Shown here: piece by piece, positions 32,793 to 42,154 of the stretch | Layout of the letters: every line of letters begins with the position of its first letter | Position numbering within the stretch: position 1 is the first letter of the stretch | Assembly: GCF_002263495.1 (NCBI RefSeq) | Contig: NZ_CP022753.1 | Location: forward strand, 2,046,001-2,110,000 | DNA: 64,000 nucleotides | Direction: 5' to 3' | Origin: Nocardiopsis gilva YIM 90087 | Lineage (GTDB): Bacteria; Actinomycetota; Actinomycetes; Streptosporangiales; Streptosporangiaceae | Position numbers and translations under genes: made by a program | The notes under the pieces: generated by a model | Databases searched by the model: none | What the model was told of the DNA's origin: nothing | Seen by the model: only the letters and a program-made list of their open reading frames with translations

Positions 32793-34466
32793 TCACCCCG
32801 CGGCGGCGCGGCGGCGCAGCTCCCCCTTGTCGACCTTGCCGTTGGGGTTGGTCGGCAGTGCACGCACCAGCACTACGCGGCGCGGGACCTTGTAGTTCGA
32901 CATATGGTTCCGCGCCCAGGTGACGATGGCCTCCGGGGTGAGCTCCGCCCCCGCACCGGCCACCACATAGGCGTGGCCGACCTCGCCCATCCGCGCGTCG
33001 GGGACACCGACGACGGCGGCCTGGGCGACGCCCGCGTGGCGCAGCAGCAGCCGCTCGATCTCGGCTGGGTAGGCGTTGAAGCCGCCGCAGATGAACATGT
33101 CCTTCTTGCGGTCGACGATCGACAGGTTCCCGGTCGGGTCGAGCACGCCGATGTCGCCGGTGCGGAACCGCCCGGCGTCGTCGATCGCCTCGGCCGTGCG
33201 CTCCGCGTCGCCCCAGTAACCGCGCATGACGCCGTACCCGCCGATCGCGATCTCGCCCCGCCGTCCGGTCGGCAGCGGGACGCCGTCATCGTCCACGATC
33301 TCGACGCTCACCCCCGGCATCGGCCGTCCGGTGCTCGTCGCGATGACGTCCACCGCGTCGCGCTCCCGGGTCATGGACACGACCGTGCCCTCGATCAGCC
33401 CGTAGGCGTTGATCATCCGACGGACCACGCCCCGCTCCAGCAGGCGGCGGATCAGCTCGGAAGGAACCGAGGCCGCCCCGCAGATCCCCACCCGGAGGAG
33501 GGGGACGTCGCGGCGCCGCTTCGTTGACCACCCCCCGCCCTGTTCCAGAGCGGCGAGGAGCCGCTGGAACACGGTGGGAGGCCCGGCCAGCACGCTGATC
33601 CGCTCGCGCGCGATCAGCTCCATCAGCCGCGCCGGATCGAATCGCGCCTGGGGGAGCAGCGTCGCCGCCCGCATCACGCCGGCCAGCAGACCCGCGTTGA
33701 CACCGAACCCGTGCGAGAACGGCGCGATCACCGGGTACCGGTCATCCTCGCCCAGCCCCACCACCGCGGACCAGTCCCAGTACCCGCGCAGCAGTTGGGC
33801 GTGGTGGATCATCACGCCCTTGGGCGCGCCGGTGGTCCCGGACGTGCCGAGGACCTCGGCCAGATCCCCTCTCAGCACCGACAGCGCCCGGTCCTCAGCG
33901 GTGTCGGCTGCGACCTGGTCGGCCCGGGCGCAGAAGGCGTCGAAGGACTCCACACCGGAACGCGCCGCCGCCGGATCCTCCGGCGTCGCGTCCATCAGCA
34001 CGACCCGCCGCAGGTCGGGCAGGTCGGCGAACGCCCTCCCGGCAGCAGGGCCGCCGCTGACCTCCTCGATCAAGCGGACGAACGAGGTGTCGAGAAAGTG
34101 CTCGGTGGCGAACAGGAGCCGTGCCCCCGTGCGGCGCAGCAGGTCGGCGGCTTCGAACCCCTTGAACCGGCTCGACAGCGGCACGAGCACCGCCCCCGCG
34201 TCCCAGATCGCGAAGGCCAGCGCGGCCCATCGCGCGGAGTTGGGGCCCATCACCGCGACCCGGTCACCGGGCCGCACACCGGTGGCGATGATCGCCCGGG
34301 CGAGCCCCGAGGCCTCCCGCGCCAACCCGGCGAGGGTGCGCCGGCTGTCCGGGCCGACCAGCACCTCCGCGTCCGGGCGGGCGCGGGCCTGGGCGCGCAG
34401 CATGCGGGGATCGAGGTCCAGTCCCGGGCAGGGGTGCGATCTCGGGCGCGACGCCGTTGGGTTCAT
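32793..34466 (-). CDS. AMP-forming acyl-CoA synthetase, FadD3-like
   Basis: This is an intact 557-aa ANL ligase. The phosphate loop GTSGTTGAPKGVM lies near residue 206. INAYGLIEGTVVSM, RFRTGDIGVLDPTGNLSIVDR and KKDMFICGGFNAYPAEIE follow, and the catalytic lysine is in NPNGKVDKGEL near 545. The KDMFICGGFN segment resembles mycobacterial FadD3, the ligase of the KstR2 regulon that activates a propanoate side chain on steroid rings C/D. ATG overlaps the stop of the upstream PaaK-like gene by ATGA, so it is coupled. It is the third gene of the LLM-PaaK-FadD operon under operator D. Confidence 0.88.
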   Translation of the reverse strand: MNPTASRPRSHPCPGLDLDPRMLRAQARARPDAEVLVGPDSRRTLAGLAREASGLARAIIATGVRPGDRVAVMGPNSARWAALAFAIWDAGAVLVPLSSRFKGFEAADLLRRTGARLLFATEHFLDTSFVRLIEEVSGGPAAGRAFADLPDLRRVVLMDATPEDPAAARSGVESFDAFCARADQVAADTAEDRALSVLRGDLAEVLGTSGTTGAPKGVMIHHAQLLRGYWDWSAVVGLGEDDRYPVIAPFSHGFGVNAGLLAGVMRAATLLPQARFDPARLMELIARERISVLAGPPTVFQRLLAALEQGGGWSTKRRRDVPLLRVGICGAASVPSELIRRLLERGVVRRMINAYGLIEGTVVSMTRERDAVDVIATSTGRPMPGVSVEIVDDDGVPLPTGRRGEIAIGGYGVMRGYWGDAERTAEAIDDAGRFRTGDIGVLDPTGNLSIVDRKKDMFICGGFNAYPAEIERLLLRHAGVAQAAVVGVPDARMGEVGHAYVVAGAGAELTPEAIVTWARNHMSNYKVPRRVVLVRALPTNPNGKVDKGELRRRAAAG

Positions 34467-35617
34467 GGGTGGGGGAGGTCCGCATGGTGGTGTCCTTCCG
34501 CCTCCGCGCGGGTCCGGGCGAGGTGGTGGCCGCGGTCGTCGGCCACGGTGCCGGGGCGGCGCTCGTCGTCGATGTGGGGCTCGATCACGAGGTCGATCCG
34601 CACGGGGGTCAGCCCGGCCAGCGCCTGCTCGATGCGCCCGCGCCACATCGGGTTCTCGACGAGGGAAGCGCGGGCGAAGACGACGCGCAGCGTGGCCGTG
34701 TCGAGGGTGCCGGGGCGGCTGACGTGCAGGGTCCAGTGGGCGATGCCGTCGATGGGCGCCAGCGCCCGCTCCAGCCGGGCAAGGGAGAGCCACTGCCCGC
34801 GCACCAGCACGCGGTCGCCGACCGTGTGCTGGGGGAGGGGGATGGCGGTCGCGCCAGGGCCCGGAACGGCGACGAGCCCCGTGCGCACGGTCGTCGACGA
34901 CAGCTCGGAGTGCCAGACGGGGTGGGTGGTGATCTCCGCCGCGCCGCCGGGGTAGGGCGGCGGGACCGGCCGGTCCTCGGTGAGCGGGGCCAGCCCGACC
35001 GTCCCTGCCACGGTCGGCACAAGGGTTCCCTCGACGCCGCGTGCCAGCGGGATCTGGAACCGCGGGTCCATGAGGAGATCGATGACCTCGGCGTCGAACT
35101 CCTCCGCGAGCTGGCGCCGGGCGCCCGGGACCGCGATCTCACCCGCGAGCAGGATCCGGCGGAGGCCCAGGTCGAGCGGATCGAGTCCGAACTCCAGGTG
35201 GAGCCGGGAGAGCAGGTCCATCGCGCCGGTCGTGGTGGCGACGAGGGTGGTCGCCCCGACCACCTCCAGGGCACCGTGCAGCCGCATCCGCCCCCGCGGC
35301 CCGATCGCGGCGGCGCTCGCCCCGGCGGCGACGGCGGCCTCGGTCAGCAGCGTTCCCGCCTGCGCGCCCTCATTGTTCAACGCCACGACGACACGGTCGC
35401 CCGTCCCGACCCCGGCGGCGGCCAGCGTCCGCGCGCCGACGTCCACCGCTGCGTTCCGGTCCTCCGGCCCGAGCGCGGCAACCGTACCGGTCCCGGGGGC
35501 GACCAGCAGCAGACCGGTGCCGTCGACCGAGCCGAGGACCGTGTCGTCGTCGCCGATCCAGGCGCCGTTTCCGCCATGACGTCCCTGGACGGCCGCCGCC
35601 CCCGCTTCCTCCGTCAT
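34463..35617 (-). CDS. PaaK-like adenylate-forming protein with degenerate P-loop
   Basis: This 384-aa protein resembles phenylacetate-CoA ligase: TLAAAGVGTGDRVVVAL and LDPLDLGLRRILLAGEIAVP match PaaK segments. The PaaK phosphate loop (SSGTTGxPT) appears here only as LVAPGTGTVAALG, and no C-terminal catalytic lysine segment is seen: the protein ends in a His-rich tail. It is therefore probably not a normal ligase. ATG 35617 has AAAGGGAGG upstream. It sits between an LLM oxidoreductase and an intact FadD3-like ligase in one operon and may act as a helper or CoA-binding subunit. This is inference from erosion and context. Confidence 0.72.
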   Translation of the reverse strand: MTEEAGAAAVQGRHGGNGAWIGDDDTVLGSVDGTGLLLVAPGTGTVAALGPEDRNAAVDVGARTLAAAGVGTGDRVVVALNNEGAQAGTLLTEAAVAAGASAAAIGPRGRMRLHGALEVVGATTLVATTTGAMDLLSRLHLEFGLDPLDLGLRRILLAGEIAVPGARRQLAEEFDAEVIDLLMDPRFQIPLARGVEGTLVPTVAGTVGLAPLTEDRPVPPPYPGGAAEITTHPVWHSELSSTTVRTGLVAVPGPGATAIPLPQHTVGDRVLVRGQWLSLARLERALAPIDGIAHWTLHVSRPGTLDTATLRVVFARASLVENPMWRGRIEQALAGLTPVRIDLVIEPHIDDERRPGTVADDRGHHLARTRAEAEGHHHADLPHP

Positions 35618-35683
35618 TCCCGCCCTCCCTTTGCAACCTCGGCCGTGCGGCCTTCCCTCGTCCTTCACGGTGGGCGCCGCCGC

Positions 35684-36781
35684 CTACGGCCCACGTCCGA
35701 TTTCCGCGCTGTCCGCGGGCGCTACTTCTTGGCGGAAGAGCTTGATCGCGTTGCACACGTGCTCGTGGCCGAGCCCGCCCACCTGGGCCTGCAAGATGAG
35801 GTCGGTGGCCCCGGCCGCGCGGACGCGCTCGACGGCCCGGCGGGAGCCCGCGACGTCGTCGATGACGACCATGTGGTGGTCGCGCAGCGTCTGGAGCGCC
35901 TCTTCGGGCGGCATTCCGGCCGCGAGCTGGCCCAGCACGCGGTGGGTGGCGTGCCGGGCGTCGTAGTAGTCGGGCGGTGTCACCAGGTTGACCTGGCGGC
36001 GGATGTACCACAGCACGGCGTCGGCGGAGGTGGCGATCGCCTCGTCGCGGGTGGGCGCCACGTGCCACGGGATCATCAGTGCCACCCGCCGGGTCGCTGG
36101 GTCGAAGCCGTGCTCGGCCAGGGTCGCCTTGTAGGCGGCGATGTCCTCGGCGACGTCGTCCAGCCCCTTGAGCATCGTCATGCCGAGCAGGTGGTAGCCG
36201 CGCCGGGCGGCGGCGCGGTAGCCGTCCAGGCTGGTGGAGGCCGCCCACACCGGCGGATGCGGGTCCTGGAGCGGGCGCGGGTGGACGGAGACGCCCGGCA
36301 CGGCGAAGTACGGGTTGGCGATGGTGACCGGGGCGCCGTCGGCACCCCAGATCTCCAGCACCGCGTCCAGCGAGTCCTCCCAGATCCGCCGCGACTGCTC
36401 GAAGGGGCGGTCGAAGGCCTGGTACTCCACGGGGGACGCGCCTCGCCCGGTGCCGAACTCGACCCGGCCGCCGGACAGCACGTCCAGCGTCGCCACGCGT
36501 TCGGCCGTGCGCACGGGCGACTGGAACGGCAGGAGCACCACGCCCAGGCCGAGCCGGAGCCGCCGGGTGCGCTGTGAGATCGCCGCGAGGGTGAGGTCCG
36601 GCGCCGAGGAGTGCGAAAAGCCCCGTGTGAAGTGGTGCTCGACCATCCACACGGCCTCGTACCCGAGCTCGTCCGCCAGCTCCGCCTGGGCCACGACGGC
36701 GTCGAACGCCCGTTTCTCCACGTCCCGCGTCCGGCCGCGGACCTCGACCTCGTACCCCAGGCTGACTCGCAGCGACGGCAT
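35684..36781 (-). CDS. LLM-class flavin-dependent oxidoreductase
   Basis: This 365-aa luciferase-like TIM-barrel oxidoreductase is a paralogue of the one at 20194. Family segments are YEAVWMVEHHFTRGFSHSSA, LRLGLGVVLLPFQSP, GGRVEFGTGRGASPVEY and PPVWAASTSLDGYRAAARR. ATG 36781 has GGAGG 5 nt upstream; the operator palindrome ends 24 nt before it. It leads an operon with the PaaK-like and FadD3-like genes. Recurrence of an LLM gene followed by a ligase-family gene under the same operator suggests the flavoenzyme acts on a CoA-bound intermediate. Confidence 0.85.
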   Translation of the reverse strand: MPSLRVSLGYEVEVRGRTRDVEKRAFDAVVAQAELADELGYEAVWMVEHHFTRGFSHSSAPDLTLAAISQRTRRLRLGLGVVLLPFQSPVRTAERVATLDVLSGGRVEFGTGRGASPVEYQAFDRPFEQSRRIWEDSLDAVLEIWGADGAPVTIANPYFAVPGVSVHPRPLQDPHPPVWAASTSLDGYRAAARRGYHLLGMTMLKGLDDVAEDIAAYKATLAEHGFDPATRRVALMIPWHVAPTRDEAIATSADAVLWYIRRQVNLVTPPDYYDARHATHRVLGQLAAGMPPEEALQTLRDHHMVVIDDVAGSRRAVERVRAAGATDLILQAQVGGLGHEHVCNAIKLFRQEVAPADSAEIGRGP

Positions 36782-36804
36782 GCACGCCTCCGGTGGTCGG
36801 AACA

Positions 36805-36822
36805 ACCAAGCGTTCGCTTGGT
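36805..36822. promoter_or_regulatory. TetR-type operator palindrome (site D)
   Basis: ACCAAGCG-TT-CGCTTGGT is a perfect 8-bp inverted repeat with a 2-bp centre. It begins 24 nt upstream of the LLM start codon, so a bound repressor would block the promoter. Confidence 0.8.
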
Positions 36823-36935
36823 AGCGTAGCAGCGGGAGGCAGCGCCGATAAGGGGTCCCCGGGCTCCGGGTCGCATCGTCGGGGCGAAAACACGGCTGCT
36901 AGCACACGTCAGGGCCGCTAGCCTGGTTTTCCACC

Positions 36936-36957
36936 GCTTAAGGCCGTCGCCTTAAGC
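36936..36957 (+). promoter_or_regulatory. Hairpin in the proS leader
   Basis: GCTTAAGGC and GCCTTAAGC form a perfect 9-bp stem with a 4-nt loop, 33 nt upstream of the chosen proS start. A -10-like TAGCCT lies at 36919-36924. There is no T-box. It may be an operator or an mRNA leader structure. Confidence 0.45.
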
Positions 36958-36990
36958 CCAGGACTTTCCCATCACTACCGAGGAGTGGCC

Positions 36991-38745
36991 GTGCTACTGC
37001 GGATGTCGACCCTGTTCCTGCGCACCCTGCGTGAGGACCCGGCGGACGCCGAGGTGCCGAGCCACAAGCTGCTGGTCCGCGGCGGGTACGTCCGGCGCGC
37101 CGCGCCCGGCGTCTACTCCTGGCTGCCGCTGGGCAAGATCGTGCTGGACAACGTGTCGGCCGTCGTGCGCGAGGAGATGAGCCGCATCGGCGCCCAGGAG
37201 GTGCTGCTGCCCTCGCTGCTGCCCCGCGAGTACTACGAGGCCACCGGCCGCTGGACCGAGTACGGCGACACCCTCTTCCGCCTCGTCGACCGCAAGGGCG
37301 CCGACTACCTCCTCGGCCCCACCCACGAGGAGCTGTTCACCCTGCTCGTCAAGGGCGAGTACTCCTCCTACAAGGACTTCCCGGTGATCCTCTACCAGAT
37401 CCAGGAGAAGTTCCGCGACGAGGCCCGCCCCCGCGCCGGCATCCTGCGCGGCCGCGAGTTCCACATGAAGGACTCCTACTCCTTCAACCTCGACGACGAG
37501 GGGCTGCAGGCGTCCTACGACGCGCACCGCGACGCCTACATCCGCATCTTCGACCGGCTCGGCCTGAAGTACGTCGTCGTGGCCGCCACCTCCGGCGCCA
37601 TGGGCGGCTCGGCCTCCGAGGAGTTCCTCGCCGAGGCCGTCACGGGTGAGGACACCTTCGTCCGCAGCACCGACTCCGGCTACGCCGCCAACGTCGAGGC
37701 CGTGCGCATCCCCGCGACGCCCGCCCTCCCCGTCGAGGGCCAGCCCGAGGCGACCGTGCACCACACCCCCGACACCCCGACCATCGAGACCCTGGTCGAC
37801 TTCTTCAACACCTCCGGGCTGGTGGACGACACGGTCACCGCCGCCGACACCCTGAAGAACGTGCTCCTCAAGCTGCGCCGGCCGGGCGAGAAGGACTGGG
37901 AGATCATCGGTATCGGCCTGCCCGGCGACCGCGATGTCGACGTCAAGCGGCTGGAGGCGGCCGTCGAGCCCGCTGAGGTCGAGATGCTCGACGAGGACGA
38001 CTTCGCGGCCAACCCGTTCCTGGTCAAGGGCTACGTCGGCCCCAACGCGCTGCTCGCGAACAAGCTCCGCTACCTCGTCGACCCGCGCGTCGTCGAGGGC
38101 ACCCGCTGGATCACCGGAGCCGACAAGGCCGACCACCACGTGATGAACCTCGTGTGCGGACGCGACTTCACGCCGGACGGCACCATCGACGTCGCCGACG
38201 TGCGCGACGGCGACCCCTCGCCCGACGGCCACGGCACCCTCTACACCGCGCGCGGCATCGAGATCGGCCACGTGTTCCAGCTCGGCCGCAAGTACACCGA
38301 CGCCTTCGAGGTCGACGCGCTCGGCCCCGACGGCAAGCCCAAGCGGGTCACCATGGGCTCCTACGGCATCGGTGTCTCGCGCGCCGTCGCCGCGATCGCC
38401 GAGCAGTCCTACGACGACAAGGGCATCATCTGGCCGCGGGAGGTCGCCCCTGCTGACGTGCACGTGGTCGGAACCGGCAAGGGCGAGCAGATCGAGGTCG
38501 CCCTGCGCATTGCCGAGGAGCTGGAGGCCAAGGGCGTCCGCGTGCTCGTCGACGACCGCAAGGGCGTCTCACCCGGCGTGAAGTTCACCGACGCCGAACT
38601 GCTCGGCATCCCCACCGCCGTGATCGTCGGCAAGGGCCTGGCCCAGGGCGTCGTGGAGCTGCGCGACCGCGCCACCGGCGAGCGAGAGGAGATCGCGCTG
38701 GACGCCGTGGTCGAGAAGGTCACCGACATCGTCACGGGCGCCTGA
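36991..38745 (+). CDS. proS: Prolyl-tRNA synthetase (bacterial type with editing insertion)
   Basis: This 584-aa class II synthetase charges tRNA-Pro. Motif 2 ([23 protein letters not shown]) and motif 3 ([16 protein letters not shown]) frame a roughly 180-residue YbaK-like editing insertion (about residues 230-400) that removes mischarged Ala. The C-terminal anticodon-binding domain contains [21 protein letters not shown] 36991 is chosen because GAGGAG ends 5 nt before it; GTG 36985 overlaps that sequence and ATG 37003 is too far. A strong terminator follows the stop. Confidence 0.95.
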   Translation: MLLRMSTLFLRTLREDPADAEVPSHKLLVRGGYVRRAAPGVYSWLPLGKIVLDNVSAVVREEMSRIGAQEVLLPSLLPREYYEATGRWTEYGDTLFRLVDRKGADYLLGPTHEELFTLLVKGEYSSYKDFPVILYQIQEKFRDEARPRAGILRGREFHMKDSYSFNLDDEGLQASYDAHRDAYIRIFDRLGLKYVVVAATSGAMGGSASEEFLAEAVTGEDTFVRSTDSGYAANVEAVRIPATPALPVEGQPEATVHHTPDTPTIETLVDFFNTSGLVDDTVTAADTLKNVLLKLRRPGEKDWEIIGIGLPGDRDVDVKRLEAAVEPAEVEMLDEDDFAANPFLVKGYVGPNALLANKLRYLVDPRVVEGTRWITGADKADHHVMNLVCGRDFTPDGTIDVADVRDGDPSPDGHGTLYTARGIEIGHVFQLGRKYTDAFEVDALGPDGKPKRVTMGSYGIGVSRAVAAIAEQSYDDKGIIWPREVAPADVHVVGTGKGEQIEVALRIAEELEAKGVRVLVDDRKGVSPGVKFTDAELLGIPTAVIVGKGLAQGVVELRDRATGEREEIALDAVVEKVTDIVTGA

Positions 38746-38750
38746 GCCTC

Positions 38751-38782
38751 GGGGTGTCCGGCGGACGTCCGCCGGACACCCC
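38751..38782 (+). terminator. proS terminator
   Basis: GGGGTGTCCGGCGGAC (38751-38766) is directly followed by its exact reverse complement (38767-38782), giving a very stable stem six bases after the proS stop. The 64-bp repeat begins at the next base. Confidence 0.75.
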
Positions 38783-38846
38783 CGTTGATCTCGGGGATAT
38801 CGACCGAATACTCGCTGGAACAAGGTCGATATCTCCGAGATCAACG
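38783..38846. repeat. 64-bp palindromic repeat, copy 1
   Basis: CGTTGATCTCGGGGATATCG opens a 23-nt arm (38783-38805) that pairs with 38824-38846 with one mismatch. The 18-nt loop reads gaatactcgctggaacaa. Copies 2 and 3 are at 52874-52937 and 59315-59378 and have exactly the same core length. This copy lies between convergent proS and the ferritin-like gene. Confidence 0.9.
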
Positions 38847-38862
38847 AATGTGCCGGGGCGGG

Positions 38863-39330
38863 TCACTCCGCGGCGTCGGAGTCCGGCGCCTGGTCCGGGG
38901 TGAATCCGGGGAAGGGCGCGAGCTTCCCGCCCCACTGCAGGCCCCGGACGGTGGCCGACTGGAGGGATCGGGCCGCCAGTTCGCGCAGCACCGGGTCGGA
39001 GGCGGCGGCCAGCTCCAGGTAGCCCTGGGCGGTCAGCTCCTCCAGTCCTGTCGCTTGGGCGTCCAGGTCGGCGTCGTCGGTGGAATCCGGCAGGTCGTAG
39101 GAGCTCTCGGACGGGTCGGGCTCGACCTTGCGTTCCGCGAGCAGTGAGCTCAGGGCGTCGCGCTGGGCCCGGTGGGCGTCCAGGTGCTCATGCGACCGCT
39201 CCCGCCGGGCGTCGGCGCAGTGCGCGGCGATGTAGGCGTAGCCGTACACGGCGGCGTGCTCCGCGCGCAGCGCGCGCTGCAGTGCGCCGGTGTCGGTGAA
39301 CTCTCGCGTTTCCTCGGGTGTGGCACTCAT
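38863..39330 (-). CDS. Ferritin-like (DUF4439) protein
   Basis: This 155-aa helical protein has a ferritin-like four-helix pattern. LQRALRAEHAAVYGYAYIAAHC and SHEHLDAHRAQRDALSSLL supply Glu and His residues in the positions typical of DUF4439 proteins. The family is widespread upstream of rimP-nusA in actinobacteria, and its metal binding and function are untested. The ATG overlaps the stop of the lipoprotein gene by ATGA. The C-terminal segment lies close to repeat copy 1, which begins 17 nt beyond the stop. Confidence 0.82.
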   Translation of the reverse strand: MSATPEETREFTDTGALQRALRAEHAAVYGYAYIAAHCADARRERSHEHLDAHRAQRDALSSLLAERKVEPDPSESSYDLPDSTDDADLDAQATGLEELTAQGYLELAAASDPVLRELAARSLQSATVRGLQWGGKLAPFPGFTPDQAPDSDAAE

Positions 39331-39854
39331 TCTGATTCCGGATGCTTTCGTGAGAGCAGGTGCGCGTGTCCGAGCTCACAGGCGCCGATTGAGGCGATCA
39401 GCTGGGCCAGACCGGCGTCGGAGACATCGGCCGACTGCCGACCGCGCGCCCCGGCCGCGCTCGACTCCGCCACGCGCAGGGAGGCCACCGAGACCGCCGT
39501 CTCGGCGACGGGGTCGGGTGTGGGGCTCGGTGAGCTGACGGACTCCTCGGGCTTCCCGCCCCGTTCATCCGGGCTGGGCAGCCGTTCCCGCAGGGCGGCC
39601 AGGTGGCTCTTGTGGTCGTCGAGGACCCGCCGCAGCAGGTCCACCGGCCCCTCACCGGCGGCCACCGTCGCCTCGTACCGGGCGATCATGCGCTCCTTCT
39701 CGGTGATGACCGCGCGCAGCACGTACTCGTCCGGGCTGATCTCGCTGGGATACCAGCGTCGCCCCTGGCAGGCACTGAGTCCGATGGTCGCGAGGCCCGC
39801 GATCGCACCGATGACGACCGTACGGCGGCTGACAGCCCGGGAGTCGTGGCCCAA
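39327..39854 (-). CDS. Tat/lipobox lipoprotein of the rimP-nusA region
   Basis: This 175-aa secreted lipoprotein begins LGHDSRAVSRRTVVIGAIAG with a twin-arginine SRRTVV, a hydrophobic core and the lipobox LSAC, so Cys29 would be lipidated. The mature part is helical (SPDEYVLRAVITEKERMIARYE), with a Ser/Pro-rich linker and a C-terminal helix. TTG 39854 is chosen because GAGGAG stands 6 nt upstream and the signal peptide begins correctly; an upstream ATG at 39941 would place 29 charged residues before it. It is coupled to the ferritin-like gene. The two are probably extracytoplasmic and cytoplasmic partners of a conserved but uncharacterised pair. Confidence 0.78.
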   Translation of the reverse strand: MGHDSRAVSRRTVVIGAIAGLATIGLSACQGRRWYPSEISPDEYVLRAVITEKERMIARYEATVAAGEGPVDLLRRVLDDHKSHLAALRERLPSPDERGGKPEESVSSPSPTPDPVAETAVSVASLRVAESSAAGARGRQSADVSDAGLAQLIASIGACELGHAHLLSRKHPESE

Positions 39855-40124
39855 GCCCCTCTCCTCACCCTTCTCAACGTTTGAATGTCCATCTTTCCAC
39901 GGCGGGCGCGCCTTTGGCGCAACCCCGCGCGTGGCGGCCACACTGGAACCACACTGGAAAAAGCATGTCCGATCGCCATGCGGAGAGGCCTGGGGAGACG
40001 CCGACTGTGGATACCCTTGATCTCAAACCGCCGTCGTCGTGACGTGCGGACAACTTATGTCAAGAGCTGGACCGCCCCGTCCTCGCCGAGGAGCGCGGGT
40101 GGAATTCGCCGAGGAGGATCACAG

Positions 40125-40607
40125 ATGGGGGCGCAGGCTCGCCGCGACCGTCTCGCCGAGCTGCTGGAGCCGGTCTTGGCCGACGCCGGCCTGGATCTGG
40201 AGGACGTCGAGGTCACCCCGGCGGGCAAGCGTCGTCTGCTGCGGGTCGTCGTCGACTCCGATGACGGTGTCGACCTCGACTCGGTCGGGGCCATCACCCA
40301 GGACATCACCACGACGCTCGACGCCAGCGATGTCATGGGCAAGGCCCCGTATGTGCTCGAAGTGACCTCCCCCGGTGTGGACCGGCCGCTCACTCAGCCC
40401 CGGCACTGGCGGCGCGCTCGCGGCCGCCTGGTGCAGGCCCGACTCGCCGAGGGCGGTGAGGTCCAGGGCCGTGTGATCGACGCCGACGAATCCGGCGTCA
40501 CCCTGGACGTCGAGGGCCAGAGCCACCAGTACGGCTACGCTGACCTGGTACGCGGCAAGGTCCAGGTGGAATTCCGCCGCGCCGCCGACGCTGACGCGGC
40601 GGACTAG
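40125..40607 (+). CDS. rimP: Ribosome maturation factor RimP
   Basis: This 160-aa protein is needed for maturation of the 30S subunit. The N-terminal alpha-beta domain carries GLDLEDVEVTPAGKRRLLRVVVD and the family signature YVLEVTSPGVDRPL. The C-terminal SH3-like domain carries GRVIDADESGVTLDVEGQ. ATG 40125 has GAGGAGG 7 nt upstream. It opens the rimP-nusA-ylxR-infB string; nusA starts 12 nt after its stop. Confidence 0.95.
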   Translation: MGAQARRDRLAELLEPVLADAGLDLEDVEVTPAGKRRLLRVVVDSDDGVDLDSVGAITQDITTTLDASDVMGKAPYVLEVTSPGVDRPLTQPRHWRRARGRLVQARLAEGGEVQGRVIDADESGVTLDVEGQSHQYGYADLVRGKVQVEFRRAADADAAD

Positions 40608-40619
40608 AGGGGGAGCCCC

Positions 40620-41684
40620 GTGGATATCGATATGAGTGTCCTGCGCAGCTTGGAGCGCGAGAAGGACATCTCGGTGGATCTCGTCGTCAAGGCGATCGAG
40701 GACGCCCTGCTGATCGCCTATCACCGCCAGGAAGGGACGGAGATCCCGGCGCGCGTCGAGCTCGACCGCACCACCGGGCACGTCACGGTGTGGGCTGCCG
40801 AGACCGACGACGAGGGAACCCTCGTCCGGGAGTACGACGCCACCCCCACTGGATTCGGACGCATCGCGACTTCCACCGCCAAGCAGGTCATCCTGCAGCG
40901 GCTGCGCGACGCCGAGGACGAGCTGACCCTCGGTGAGTTCGCCGGCCGGGAGAACGAGATCGTCTCGGGTCTGATCCAGCAGGGGAAGGACCCGCGCAAC
41001 GTGCTGGTCGACCTCGGCAAGATCGAGGCCATCCTGCCGCCGCAGGAGCAGGTCCCCGGCGAGCCCTACGAGCACGGCGAGCGCCTGCGGGCCTACGTCG
41101 TGCAGGTCCGCAAGGGACACCGCGGCCCGTCCGTCACGCTGTCGCGGACCCACCCCAACCTGGTGCGCAAGCTGTTCGAGCTGGAGGTCCCGGAGATCGC
41201 CGACGGTACCGTCGAGATCGCGGCGATCGCCCGTGAGGCCGGTCACCGCACCAAGATGGCGGTGAAGTCCAACAAGGCCGGCGTCAACGCCAAGGGAGCG
41301 TGCATCGGCCCCCTCGGCAGCCGCGTGCGCAACGTCATGGCGGAGCTGCACGGCGAGAAGATCGACATCGTCGACTACTCCGACGACCCCGCCGTGTTCG
41401 TCGGCAACGCCCTGTCCCCGGCCCGCGTCAACGAGGTCGAGGTGCTCGACGCCGCGGCCAAGGTAGCCCGGGTCACCGTCCCCGACTACCAGCAGTCGCT
41501 GGCCATCGGCAAGGAGGGGCAGAACGCCCGGCTGGCCGCCCGGCTGACCGGCTGGCGTATCGACATCCGCTCGGACGCCGAGCCCGTGGAGGCCGCGACC
41601 GGCTTCACGCCGGTCGAGCCGCAGGGGGTTCCGGACGACGGAAGCGACCAGCCAACCGGACAAGCCGATGCGTCGCCGCGATAG
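40620..41684 (+). CDS. nusA: Transcription termination/antitermination protein NusA
   Basis: This 354-aa NusA has the actinobacterial length, without the C-terminal acidic repeats of E. coli. The N-terminal RNA-polymerase-binding domain ([20 protein letters not shown]) is followed by S1 ([20 protein letters not shown]) and two KH domains ([38 protein letters not shown]). It modulates pausing and termination. GTG 40620 follows AGAGGGGGAG. Its last codons overlap the start of ylxR. Confidence 0.95.
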   Translation: MDIDMSVLRSLEREKDISVDLVVKAIEDALLIAYHRQEGTEIPARVELDRTTGHVTVWAAETDDEGTLVREYDATPTGFGRIATSTAKQVILQRLRDAEDELTLGEFAGRENEIVSGLIQQGKDPRNVLVDLGKIEAILPPQEQVPGEPYEHGERLRAYVVQVRKGHRGPSVTLSRTHPNLVRKLFELEVPEIADGTVEIAAIAREAGHRTKMAVKSNKAGVNAKGACIGPLGSRVRNVMAELHGEKIDIVDYSDDPAVFVGNALSPARVNEVEVLDAAAKVARVTVPDYQQSLAIGKEGQNARLAARLTGWRIDIRSDAEPVEAATGFTPVEPQGVPDDGSDQPTGQADASPR

Positions 41685-41973
41685 ACTAGGCGAGCGCGAC
41701 CGGTCGTACCCCGTACGGATGTGCGTGGGCTGTCGGTCGCGGGCAGCCCAGTCCGACCTGGTGCGGCTGGTGGACGATGGTGGCGTGGTCACGCCCGACA
41801 CCACCGGTCACCTCCCGGGCCGGGGCGCCTATCTGCACCCCGATCCCCGCTGCTGGCAATCGGCCGAGCGGAGGCGAGTGTGGCCGCGCGCCTTCCGGGC
41901 CACAGGCCGGCTGGACACCTCGCGCGCCGCCGCCTTCTTCGCCGAGGAATCGCGTTGGAGCGGGGCACGATAG
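41668..41973 (+). CDS. ylxR: YlxR family (DUF448) RNA-binding protein
   Basis: This 101-aa basic protein has the YlxR signature [21 protein letters not shown], with [17 protein letters not shown] in the second half. It is a small nucleic-acid-binding protein always found between nusA and infB; in other bacteria it acts as a nucleoid-associated or RNase P-linked protein. ATG 41668 overlaps the nusA end by 17 nt. The tail is Arg-rich. Confidence 0.9.
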   Translation: MRRRDRLGERDRSYPVRMCVGCRSRAAQSDLVRLVDDGGVVTPDTTGHLPGRGAYLHPDPRCWQSAERRRVWPRAFRATGRLDTSRAAAFFAEESRWSGAR

Positions 41974-42154
41974 ACCGATAGGGTTGGAATGATCGCGTCA
42001 CCGCGATGGTTGTACTCACCGTCGGGTGGCGGGTCGAGCTATGCCAGCATGCCTGGCGGGCTTTGACCCATTGTTGTGTAACGACGAGAAAGCGGGTCGA
42101 GATTGCGATGAGCGCTCGATGAGTACGCAGCGATGAGTACATCAAGCTAGCGAC

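Noticed and set aside
36830-36990. T-box leader before proS
   Set aside because: No T-box sequence or specifier-loop arrangement; only a simple 9-bp hairpin is present.
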